From a bacterium (GTDB lineage: Bacteria; Patescibacteriota; Saccharimonadia; Saccharimonadales; UBA4665), in NCBI GenBank assembly GCA_021846795.1, contig JAJZWG010000028.1, positions 1 through 8,204 of the forward strand: a stretch of DNA of 8,204 bases. The letters run 5' to 3'. Under the pieces are notes generated by a model. The model was given only the letters and a program-made list of their open reading frames with translations. It had not been told where the DNA came from and made no database searches. Shown piece by piece: positions 1 to 6,585 of this stretch; within the stretch, counting starts at the first letter, position 1; each line of letters opens with the position of its first letter. The translations under genes and the position numbers were made by a program.

Positions 1-2
1 GG

Positions 3-617
3 GGTCGAATCATTAAAAGATTATTTGATATAGTCGGTTCAATTATTTTAATTATTTTGTCAGCACCATTCATGCTAATAGTCTTAATTATTTTAATGTT
101 TGATCATGGTGATCCAATTTTTAGTCAAACAAGATTATCTAGATTTGGTCAGAAAATTAAAGTTTACAAATTTAGAACATACTATCATCAATATCACCGT
201 ATGTCACCAGAAAAAGGTTTTAAAAAAATGGGTCGAGAAGATTTAATTACTTTATATCGACAAAATGGTGATTATCTTGAAAACGATCCAAGAATTTCAA
301 AAATTGGTCGGTTTTTAAGACAAACTAGTTTAGATGAATTACCTCAATTATTTAATGTTTTAAGGGGTGATTTATCACTTGTTGGACCGAGACCACTAGA
401 ACCGTTTGAATTAAATAAATACGGTAAAAAAAATCTAATTTTAAGCGTCAAAAGTGGTTTAACTGGATTAGCTGTTATATCTGGTCGTCGTAATATACCT
501 TATGAAGAAAGAAGAAAATTAGATATTTATTATGTTCAACATTGGAATTTTTCATATGACATAATTATTTTAATTAAAACCATTAAAATAATCTTTAATA
601 GAGATGGGGCTAAATAA
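3..617 (+). CDS. Initiating sugar transferase (polyprenol-phosphate glycosylphosphotransferase), 5' truncated by the window edge
   Basis: Catalytic domain of the bacterial sugar transferase family (WcaJ/WbaP/PglC type), which moves a sugar-1-phosphate from a nucleotide sugar to undecaprenyl phosphate at the cytoplasmic membrane and so starts a polysaccharide repeat. The frame is open to the left edge, and the first readable codons give GRIIKRLFDIVGS, the usual family opening just before the membrane helix. A TTG at 57 lies inside that helix, so the true start must be upstream. Visible motifs: the hydrophobic helix (nt 33-105), KFRT (nt 168-179), the SLDELPQL block with the catalytic Asp-Glu pair at nt 333-338, then VGPRP, TGLAVISGR, and the C-terminal YV..W...YDI..L.KTI pattern. 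The usual Pro-Gly before TGL is Ser-Gly here, and the Gln usual after TGLW/TGLA is Val. The sugar cannot be told. Whether an N-terminal multi-span region precedes the domain is unknown. Its TAA abuts the next gene's ATG. Confidence 0.93.
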   Translation, partial: GRIIKRLFDIVGSIILIILSAPFMLIVLIILMFDHGDPIFSQTRLSRFGQKIKVYKFRTYYHQYHRMSPEKGFKKMGREDLITLYRQNGDYLENDPRISKIGRFLRQTSLDELPQLFNVLRGDLSLVGPRPLEPFELNKYGKKNLILSVKSGLTGLAVISGRRNIPYEERRKLDIYYVQHWNFSYDIIILIKTIKIIFNRDGAK

Positions 618-1739
618 ATGGCTAAAAAATTAAAAATAGCCATTGTTTGCGACTGGTTAACCGGCATAGGTGGAGCTGAACGAGTTGTTTTAGAGCTACA
701 TCATCTTTTCCCAGATGCACCAATTTATACTTCTCAATATGATAAAAATAAAATTGATTGGTTTGATGATGCTGACGTTAGAACTACTTGGTTACAACTA
801 CTTCCTAAAAGCTTAAAGAAATTCTTGCCATTACTACGGGCAATTACATTTTCTCGATTAAATTTAAATCAATATGATCTAGTTATATCTAGCAGTGGTG
901 CGGAAGCTAAAGCTGTTCATACCCCTAAAACAACTCTTCATATTAATTATTGTCATTCACCAACTCATTATTACTGGATTAGAAAAGATGAATACCTAAA
1001 TAATCCTGGTTTTCCACTTGGTTTTAATTGGTTGGCAAAAATTGGTTTAAAAATCATGTTAGAACCACTAAAACAATGGGATAAAAGAGCCGCTAAAAAA
1101 CCTAATTCAATAATTACTAATTCAACTTATACTCAAAATATGATAAAAAAATATTACCGACGAGATTCAATAATCATTCACCCACCAGTTGATTATAATC
1201 GGTTTAAGCTAAGTGTTAATTCCAACAATATTAGACACGGCTTATTAATAGTCGGCCGACAAACTCCGTACAAAAAGTTTGATTTAGCTATTGAAGCTTG
1301 CAATCAATTAAACATTCCCTTAATAGTCATCGGCAATGGTCCAGATCATAAAAGACTAATGAAATTAGCTAATCGAAACATTACTTTTCTGACCAACGTA
1401 AACGATAATCAAATTGTTGAACACTTCCAATCATCACTTGGTTTTATTTTACCCAATATGGATGATTTTGGGATTGTAGCGGTTGAAGCCCTGTCAGCCG
1501 GCACCCCAGTAATTGCCTATCATAAAGGTGGGGCTTTAGACTATGTTAAAGAAAATCAGAATGGTTATTTTTTCAAAAGACAAACTACTGAAAGTTTAAT
1601 AAAAGCTATCCAAAAATTACAAAATCGTAATTTTAATTATAATAAAATATCTGATGATGCTAAAATTTATTCGACTGTTAATTTTAAAAAATCTATAAAA
1701 AACTATATTGACGATCAGGTTGATAGTTTTTTTAATTAA
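618..1739 (+). CDS. GT4 family glycosyltransferase, WbaZ-like (probable mannosyl- or rhamnosyltransferase)
   Basis: A 373-residue GT-B fold retaining glycosyltransferase, expected at the inner membrane face, adding a sugar from a nucleotide donor (probably GDP-mannose or GDP-D-rhamnose) to the lipid-linked chain. The N-terminal part has the glycine loop GGAE (residues 18-21) and a WbaZ/WbpZ-like stretch, SSSGAEAKAV then HINYCHSP (residues 91-115). The C-terminal part has the donor-binding VGR at 212-214, the lysines at 219-220, and the family block DDFGIVAVEALSAGTPV at 282-298. In the EX7E motif of this block the first Glu is Asp282; the second is Glu290. Full length for the family, with no signal peptide or membrane span. 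The start follows the upstream TAA directly, in the same frame, with a weak GGGG Shine-Dalgarno at 606-609, so translational coupling is likely. Family call is strong; the exact sugar is inferred from the manC/rmd neighbours. Confidence 0.92.
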   Translation: MAKKLKIAIVCDWLTGIGGAERVVLELHHLFPDAPIYTSQYDKNKIDWFDDADVRTTWLQLLPKSLKKFLPLLRAITFSRLNLNQYDLVISSSGAEAKAVHTPKTTLHINYCHSPTHYYWIRKDEYLNNPGFPLGFNWLAKIGLKIMLEPLKQWDKRAAKKPNSIITNSTYTQNMIKKYYRRDSIIIHPPVDYNRFKLSVNSNNIRHGLLIVGRQTPYKKFDLAIEACNQLNIPLIVIGNGPDHKRLMKLANRNITFLTNVNDNQIVEHFQSSLGFILPNMDDFGIVAVEALSAGTPVIAYHKGGALDYVKENQNGYFFKRQTTESLIKAIQKLQNRNFNYNKISDDAKIYSTVNFKKSIKNYIDDQVDSFFN

Positions 1740-1778
1740 AATTTCAAGCTTTTTTAAGTATTAAGCTTTAAATTAAAA
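1730..1778 (+). other. Imperfect inverted repeat between the GT4 and GT-C-like genes
   Basis: An outer 8-bp stem (TTTTAATT at 1730-1737 with AATTAAAA at 1771-1778) surrounds an inner 6-bp stem (AAGCTT at 1746-1751 with AAGCTT at 1763-1768, 11-nt loop). It spans the GT4 stop codon and ends 2 nt before the ribosome binding site of the next gene. No T-run follows, so it does not look like an intrinsic terminator. It could be an mRNA processing or attenuation element, or chance in AT-rich DNA. Confidence 0.25.
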
Positions 1779-1780
1779 AC

Positions 1781-1784
1781 AAGG
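1781..1784 (+). promoter_or_regulatory. Ribosome binding site supporting the GTG start at 1791
   Basis: AAGG sits 6 nt before GTG 1791, and an in-frame TAA at 1785-1787 rules out any earlier start. No in-frame ATG occurs near the N-terminus, so GTG is the best start. This operon-internal gene has a Shine-Dalgarno sequence, in contrast to the genes facing the divergent gaps. Confidence 0.6.
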
Positions 1785-1790
1785 TAAAGA

Positions 1791-3527
1791 GTGGAAATTA
1801 AACAAATAATTAATGAAATCATTTTAACTGGTAAAAAAATTAATCTTTTTGTTCAGAAACACAAAAAGATATTTTTATTTTTTATACCTTTTTTAATTTA
1901 TTTAATTTTAAGTTTATGGTTTTTCGGGCCTAATAATGTTAGTGACTTTAAAACTAAATTCTTTATTCCTTCATCAGATCCAGAATTTTTTACTTGGTTA
2001 ATTAATTGGTGGCCTTATTCAATTATCCATCATCTTAATCCCTTTCACACCAACTATATTTGGTTTAAACACGGTTATAATGTTTTATGGTTAACCTCTT
2101 CTCCATTTCTTGGTCTTTTAATGTCACCAATTACTTTAATTTTTAATGCTGTAGTATCTTTTAATATTTTAGTTATTTTATCGCCTATTTTAAATGCTCT
2201 TGGTATGTTTTATTTACTTTATTATCTCAGTCGTAAAATCTTACCATCATTAATCGGTGGTTATATTTTTGGATTTTCAAGTTTTGTAATCAGTGAATTG
2301 CTTGGTCATACTCAACTTTATTTTTTAGTTTTTATTCCTTTAATTATCTTAGTTATAATAGCTAGATTTAATCAAGATATATCTAAAAAATGGTTTTTAA
2401 TTCTTAGTAGTTTGTTATTAATTTGTCAGTTTTTAGTTTCGATTGAAATAATTACTACCTTTTTATCGTTTTTGTTATTATTTGGTTTGTTAAACCTATT
2501 ATTTATTAAGGCTAATCGTAAAAAAATTATTAGCTTATTTAAAGAATATATTTTATCAGGTCTAATCGCTTTAGTTGTTTTATCGCCAATACTATATTCA
2601 ATGTTAATAGATTATAAATACGTTAGCTCGCAAATTAATAGTCCGGTGTTTTTTTCAATTAATTTACTCAATTTTATTATTCCAACTCAACTGACTTATT
2701 TTGGATCGAGTTTTTTTAGTAATATTGCAAGTCGTTTTACTGGTGACATATCGGAACAAGGTGGCTATTTAACCATACCACTAATTTTAATAATAATTTT
2801 TTATTTAAAATCAAACTGGAAAAAAACCATTACTAAAGTTTTAGGCTTAATGGTTTTAATTATTATGATTGCTAGTTTAGGTCCATCATTACATATCGAT
2901 GGTGTAGACACTAAAATACCTTTACCGTGGATTATAATTGATCATATCCCAATTTTAAAACAAGCTTTGCCTTCCAGGACAACTGTTTATATATTTTTTC
3001 TAGCCAGCATAATAACAACTTTATGGCTAATTCAAAAAAATAAGTTTGTAGTGTCTTTCGTTAAATATCTATTGGCTCTTAGTGTAATTATTCTATTAAT
3101 ACCTAATCTTGGTGGTTCAGCGGCTTGGCAACCGATATTAGTTCCTCAATATTTTAAAAATATCTCTCAAGTTGTTCCTACGAATTCCAATCAATCTCTA
3201 TTAATTTTACCCTATGGAAGAACTGGAGAAGGTGCTTATCTTCAATATATCTCTAAATTAAAGTTTAAATTACAAGACGCTCCTGGTTTTACTCCAAGAA
3301 TTTATCAAAGCAATCCTTTAGTTCAGTCTTTTTATAACAATACGGCTCTTAATAATTTTAACCCTAATTTTATTCAATACGTTAAACAAAACCAAATTAA
3401 AGCTACGATTTGTCTTAACACTACTTCACCAATCATTATTAATGAATTAAACCAGCTAAATTGGCCTAAAAGAAATCTAGATAATACAATTATTTATCAG
3501 ACACCTAAGCAATATTTAAGTAGTTAG
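1791..3527 (+). CDS. Large polytopic membrane protein, GT-C-like putative glycosyltransferase
   Basis: A 578-residue membrane protein with roughly ten or more hydrophobic segments (first at about residues 27-45, the rest spread over about 95-440) and a soluble C-terminal tail of about 135 residues. The layout matches GT-C enzymes, which use polyprenyl-phosphate sugars on the outer membrane face. The first extracytoplasmic loop holds an acidic SSDPEFFTW (61-69), a candidate for the degenerate DxD-type site, followed by NPFHTNYIWFKHGYN (83-97). Further family-like features are LGHTQ..F...IPL (171-184), GPSLH (364-368), and LP.L.QALPSR near 386-396. The tail (LILPYGRTGEGAY, 471-483) resembles the C-terminal domains of YfhO/DUF6311-like membrane glycosyltransferases. 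I cannot name a substrate or exact family. It follows the GT4 gene by 51 bp with its own ribosome binding site, so it is probably the third gene of this unit. Its end overlaps the opposing HAD gene by 12 bp. A flippase or polymerase role is a less likely alternative. Confidence 0.75.
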   Translation: MEIKQIINEIILTGKKINLFVQKHKKIFLFFIPFLIYLILSLWFFGPNNVSDFKTKFFIPSSDPEFFTWLINWWPYSIIHHLNPFHTNYIWFKHGYNVLWLTSSPFLGLLMSPITLIFNAVVSFNILVILSPILNALGMFYLLYYLSRKILPSLIGGYIFGFSSFVISELLGHTQLYFLVFIPLIILVIIARFNQDISKKWFLILSSLLLICQFLVSIEIITTFLSFLLLFGLLNLLFIKANRKKIISLFKEYILSGLIALVVLSPILYSMLIDYKYVSSQINSPVFFSINLLNFIIPTQLTYFGSSFFSNIASRFTGDISEQGGYLTIPLILIIIFYLKSNWKKTITKVLGLMVLIIMIASLGPSLHIDGVDTKIPLPWIIIDHIPILKQALPSRTTVYIFFLASIITTLWLIQKNKFVVSFVKYLLALSVIILLIPNLGGSAAWQPILVPQYFKNISQVVPTNSNQSLLILPYGRTGEGAYLQYISKLKFKLQDAPGFTPRIYQSNPLVQSFYNNTALNNFNPNFIQYVKQNQIKATICLNTTSPIIINELNQLNWPKRNLDNTIIYQTPKQYLSS

Positions 3528-4271
3528 TAAGTTGATTGTTTCAAGTATATTAACGGTTTCTTGCCAATTAGTTACTTCTATACAATCAATTTTCATAGCT
3601 TTAACCGGATAATCATTACCACCAGGCTGTAATTTATCTCCAAAAAACAAAATTTCTTCTTTCTTAATTTTTAAATTTTCAATTAATTTTTTCATCCCAA
3701 AAGCTTTATCAATGCCCAAAAAAGTTACATCAATTGAGGTGGTACCACCTATTCTAACTTCTAATTGTTCTAACTTTTGATCAAGTATTTTTTTTATTTC
3801 ATATCTTTTACTGCCATCTGGATCGTACTGATATTTTAATTCAGCTGGAGCGTTTTGACCTAAAGCTGAATAAGTAACTTGACTACCTCGATCTTCAATA
3901 ATATCACCGTAAGTTTTTTCAGGCCAATAATTTAAAGCTTTGGCGGCTTTTTCCAATTCTAATATAATCTTTTTTCTTTGAGCGAGAGATAAATCTTGAC
4001 TATAGATTTTTTGCCAACCTTTTTTAAATAAAGAATAAACGAAGTACTGTGTTCCACAGGTTGGCATTAAATGAAACTGAGTTAAAAGTTCTTCTTCGGT
4101 ATTTAATCGATTAATGATTTGGTTTAAAAATTGTTCAAATTTAGCTCCAGAAATTATACAAATTTGAAATTTTTTAGCAATTTTAATTAAAGATTCAGCC
4201 ATTCTATCATCAATTGGTGATTTAGTAACAGCTAACGTATCATCAACATCAAATGCTAAGACTTTTTTCAT
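3516..4271 (-). CDS. HAD superfamily protein resembling eukaryotic-type phosphomannomutase
   Basis: A 251-residue cytosolic HAD-IIB protein. Motif I is FDVDDTL with nucleophile Asp8 and acid/base Asp10; motif II is the Ser in ISGAK (Ser41); motif IV is GDKLQPGGND (211-220), very close to the GDKT.PGGND of eukaryotic phosphomannomutases PMM1/PMM2. The C2b-type cap also matches PMM in order: IEDRGSQVTYSALG (125-138) and TTSIDVTFLGIDK (177-189), the latter aligning with the substrate-binding SFDVFP.GWDK. PMM converts mannose-6-phosphate to mannose-1-phosphate, which would feed the ManC-like enzyme encoded nearby. By my unaided alignment the Arg ending the PMM IGR motif is Gln139 here and the PMM2 Arg141 position is Lys146, so a sugar-phosphate phosphatase remains possible. 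The start is fixed by a TAG directly before ATG. It has no ribosome binding site and its own TATAAT 9 nt upstream, so it is probably monocistronic. Confidence 0.82.
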   Translation of the reverse strand: MKKVLAFDVDDTLAVTKSPIDDRMAESLIKIAKKFQICIISGAKFEQFLNQIINRLNTEEELLTQFHLMPTCGTQYFVYSLFKKGWQKIYSQDLSLAQRKKIILELEKAAKALNYWPEKTYGDIIEDRGSQVTYSALGQNAPAELKYQYDPDGSKRYEIKKILDQKLEQLEVRIGGTTSIDVTFLGIDKAFGMKKLIENLKIKKEEILFFGDKLQPGGNDYPVKAMKIDCIEVTNWQETVNILETINLLTT

Positions 4272-4280
4272 CTACTCTAT

Positions 4281-4286
4281 ATTATA
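4281..4286 (-). promoter_or_regulatory. -10 box of the HAD/PMM-like gene, predicted leaderless transcript
   Basis: On the minus strand this is a perfect TATAAT, with 9 nt between it and the ATG at 4271. With transcription starting about 7 nt after the box, the leader would be about 2 nt. No convincing -35 hexamer lies 16-18 bp further upstream, and no Shine-Dalgarno precedes the start. Confidence 0.55.
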
Positions 4287-4289
4287 TAG

Positions 4290-4295
4290 TATAAT
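4290..4295 (+). promoter_or_regulatory. -10 box of the PIG-V-like gene, predicted leaderless transcript
   Basis: A perfect TATAAT with 11 nt between it and the ATG at 4307, so the predicted leader is about 4-5 nt. The best -35 candidate is a weak TTTTCA at 4265-4270 with a 19-bp spacer, inside the HAD coding region. This box is the mirror image of the minus-strand box at 4281-4286, separated by the three bases TAG. Confidence 0.55.
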
Positions 4296-4306
4296 TGCAA
4301 TAATCC

Positions 4307-5545
4307 ATGTTTCTTAAATATTTTGAAAAAATAAAATCTAATGTCAATTTTCAACAATTTAGTTTAGCGTTTTTAATTGTTTCCGTTTGGCAATTATGTC
4401 TTCAACTAGTCAATCAGTTTATTTTACCCTTAATTAATTCAACTAGCTTTAATGGCTTATCATTAAATGTTGGTTTATTTTCAAGATGGTTTAGGTGGGA
4501 TAGTGCTTGGTATTATTATATTGCTAAAACTGGTTATCATTACATCAATACAGTTAAACCCACTCAACAAACAGTAGTATTTTTACCGACTTTTCCGTTA
4601 ATAGATCGACTAATTCATTTTTTAACTGGCTTATCTTATATGTTTTCAGGCTTATTAATTAATTACCTATTTACTATTGGCATAATTTTTATAATTTTAA
4701 AAATTTGGCCATTATTTATTAATAAATATTCAAAAATTGATTCAAAATATAAGCTAAAAAATTATTACTTACCCATACTTTTAACTTTAAGCATACCAAC
4801 AATTTTTGTCTTTGTTTCGTTTTACTCTGACGCAACTTTAGTATTTTTTATATTATTGGCACTGTATTTAGCTTTTAAGAAAAAATATCTATTAGCAGCT
4901 TTATCGGCTGGTGTAGCCTCTGCTACCATTATCACTGGTGTAGTGGCTGTCATAGGGTTGATTTTTATCTATATCGAACAAGAAGAAATTTTTAAATTAA
5001 ACTTTCTTAATATACTTAAAAAACATCTTTTAAAATTAATTAGTTTAGGCTTATTGGGTATTTGGGGCCTGATAGGTTACATGATTTATTTACAACTCAA
5101 GTTTAAATCATTTTTAGCTTTTTATACCGATGAAAAAGCTTGGGGCCGAAGTAATAACAATCTTTTAAACAATTTTAAAAATATTTGGCAACAGAGTTTT
5201 TCTAATTTTTTTAATCCTAATTTTTTTGGATCTCATGCGATCTATTTAATTAATTTGACAGATATGGTAGCTGTTTTAGCAATAATATTTATTATTATTT
5301 GGTCTATTAAATACAAAAATTGGTGGTTAAGTATTTATTCTTTTGTAGCTTTAGCTTTGCCAATTAGTACCGGATCAATTGCTTCAATTAATCGATATTT
5401 CTTAATTTTAATTCCTGGCGTGGTTTTTTTCTTAGCCACTTTGAATAAAAAAGTTTATCGTTACTTGTATTTTTTATTGCCTATTTTGTTTATTTTAGAA
5501 ATAATACTAGCTATATATTTTCTTAAAGGTATTTACGTTTTTTAA
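4307..5545 (+). CDS. PIG-V/Gpi18-like GT-C membrane mannosyltransferase
   Basis: A 412-residue polytopic protein with about ten hydrophobic segments. The first loop has RWDSAWYYYIAKTGYHY (63-79) followed by VVFLPTFPLIDR (90-101), which matches the PIG-V signature (WD....IA..GY...FFP.YPL); Asp65 is the candidate catalytic acid. Later signatures are FYSDATLVFF (172-181, where eukaryotic PIG-V has Y-T-E-S), AALSAGVASATIITGVV (197-213), AW GRS around 278-282, and INRYFLILIPG (361-371) for the usual RYLL..FP. Eukaryotic PIG-V adds the second mannose of the GPI anchor from dolichol-phosphate mannose. The bacterial homologue would use polyprenyl-phosphate mannose on the outer membrane face. No polyprenyl-phosphate mannose synthase is in the window, so the donor is inferred. 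The start is fixed by an in-frame TAA at 4301-4303. It has no ribosome binding site. It is flanked by minus-strand genes, so it is probably monocistronic, and its TAA overlaps the manC stop by 4 bp. Confidence 0.8.
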   Translation: MFLKYFEKIKSNVNFQQFSLAFLIVSVWQLCLQLVNQFILPLINSTSFNGLSLNVGLFSRWFRWDSAWYYYIAKTGYHYINTVKPTQQTVVFLPTFPLIDRLIHFLTGLSYMFSGLLINYLFTIGIIFIILKIWPLFINKYSKIDSKYKLKNYYLPILLTLSIPTIFVFVSFYSDATLVFFILLALYLAFKKKYLLAALSAGVASATIITGVVAVIGLIFIYIEQEEIFKLNFLNILKKHLLKLISLGLLGIWGLIGYMIYLQLKFKSFLAFYTDEKAWGRSNNNLLNNFKNIWQQSFSNFFNPNFFGSHAIYLINLTDMVAVLAIIFIIIWSIKYKNWWLSIYSFVALALPISTGSIASINRYFLILIPGVVFFLATLNKKVYRYLYFLLPILFILEIILAIYFLKGIYVF

Positions 5546-6579
5546 AGTTTTTTACTAATATCACCAACTTTTTGAGATAAATCTTTTTTTGTAATTAATA
5601 GACCATCTTTGGTATTAATAACCACTACATCGTTTAAACCAATCACTACTAGTGGCTTTTTTTGATAATTATGAATGTAAGAATCTCTAACCTCTTCAAC
5701 AACAATATTACCAGATAAATAATTATTATCTGAAAGAGGTTCTTTGATTAACATAGCTAGATCTCTAAAAGATCCTAAATCCAACCAATTGAAACCAGCC
5801 GGCACAACATACAAATCTTTAATTTTTTCTATTAAAGCATAGTCAATTGAATTGTTGTCTAAAGACTGATAAATTTTTTTATTTTTTTGACTATCGTTCA
5901 ATAAACGATAGGTTTTTAATAAATCTGGGTTATAATTTTGAAAGTTTTGTTTAAAAGTATTAATCGAACCTATAAAGTAACCACCATTCCATAAATACTG
6001 TTCAGAATTAAAGTATTTTTTTGCCAGCTCTAATTTAGGTTTTTCTTTAAAACTATCAACTTTATAAACTTGATTAATTGTTTTTTGTTTAGTTCTTTTA
6101 ATTTGACCTAATTTAATATAACCAAAACCCGTAGCAGCATAACTAGGTTTTATGCCAACTAAAATAATTTTTTGAAGCTCTTTAGATATTTTTTCAGCAT
6201 CTAAAAATACTTGTTTAAAGCTAATCATGTCATCAATATGATGATCAGCAGCCAATATCGCAATTGGCTCATCAAGATCTTGACCAGCTTGTTCAATTTT
6301 TGTTAAAGCCAAAACTATACAATTAGCCGTCCCTTTTCTTGAAGGTTCAATAATAAACTTATCTTTATCTAATTTGGGCAGTTGTTTTTGAACGTAGTGA
6401 CTATGACTTTTTTCAGTTACAACGTAAATTTTATCACTTAAAAGTTTGGCTCTTTTGTAGGTATTTTGTAATAATGATGACTTATTACCGTTAACTTTTA
6501 ATAAATGCTTAGGGTAAGTTGGAGTAGATAAAGGCCATAATCTAGTGCCAGAACCTCCAGCAATAATTAAAACAATCAT
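5542..6579 (-). CDS. manC: Mannose-1-phosphate guanylyltransferase (GDP-mannose pyrophosphorylase)
   Basis: A 345-residue cytosolic nucleotidyltransferase making GDP-mannose from mannose-1-phosphate and GTP. Sequence landmarks are AGGSGTRLWPLS (7-18, nucleotide loop with Arg13), the PK of PKHLL (23-27; PKQFL is more usual), EPSRKGTA (78-85), AADHH (110-114, metal and base region), TGFGYI (150-155), FKEKP (177-181), LWNGGYF (196-202), SIDYALIEK (244-252) and AGFNWLDLGSF (261-271). The family's usual text at the last site is D/GF.W.D.GSW. The tail after about residue 280 fits the short left-handed beta-helix, and the C-terminal cupin isomerase domain of bifunctional ManC/AlgA is absent, so this is the monofunctional short form. 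It lies 6 bp after rmd, in the same frame, with no clear ribosome binding site (only AGAAG close to the ATG), which suggests coupling. Its product is the precursor for the Rmd pathway and for mannosyltransferases. Confidence 0.93.
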   Translation of the reverse strand: MIVLIIAGGSGTRLWPLSTPTYPKHLLKVNGNKSSLLQNTYKRAKLLSDKIYVVTEKSHSHYVQKQLPKLDKDKFIIEPSRKGTANCIVLALTKIEQAGQDLDEPIAILAADHHIDDMISFKQVFLDAEKISKELQKIILVGIKPSYAATGFGYIKLGQIKRTKQKTINQVYKVDSFKEKPKLELAKKYFNSEQYLWNGGYFIGSINTFKQNFQNYNPDLLKTYRLLNDSQKNKKIYQSLDNNSIDYALIEKIKDLYVVPAGFNWLDLGSFRDLAMLIKEPLSDNNYLSGNIVVEEVRDSYIHNYQKKPLVVIGLNDVVVINTKDGLLITKKDLSQKVGDISKKL

Positions 6580-6585
6580 ATCTTC

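Noticed and set aside
57..617. Sugar transferase starting at TTG 57
   Set aside because: The conserved family opening is encoded upstream in the same open frame, and the TTG falls inside the membrane helix.
3490..3560. Possible bidirectional terminator at the first tail-to-tail junction
   Set aside because: Only short direct-repeat-like AAGTAG/TTAGTAAG text and a CAAT/ATTG pair are present. There is no stable stem followed by a T-run.
4281..4295. The 15-bp near-palindrome as a repressor operator
   Set aside because: It is fully explained by two opposing TATAAT boxes. Operator function cannot be excluded, but nothing independent supports it.
4307..5545. PIG-V-like gene as an O-antigen polymerase or flippase (Wzy/Wzx)
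   Set aside because: The WDS...IA..GY...FLP..P and RY....P pattern in order fits PIG-V/Gpi18 better than any Wzy or Wzx arrangement.
5525..5570. T-rich runs around 5538-5556 as a terminator
   Set aside because: T-runs are present, but no stem precedes them on either strand, and most of the bases are coding.
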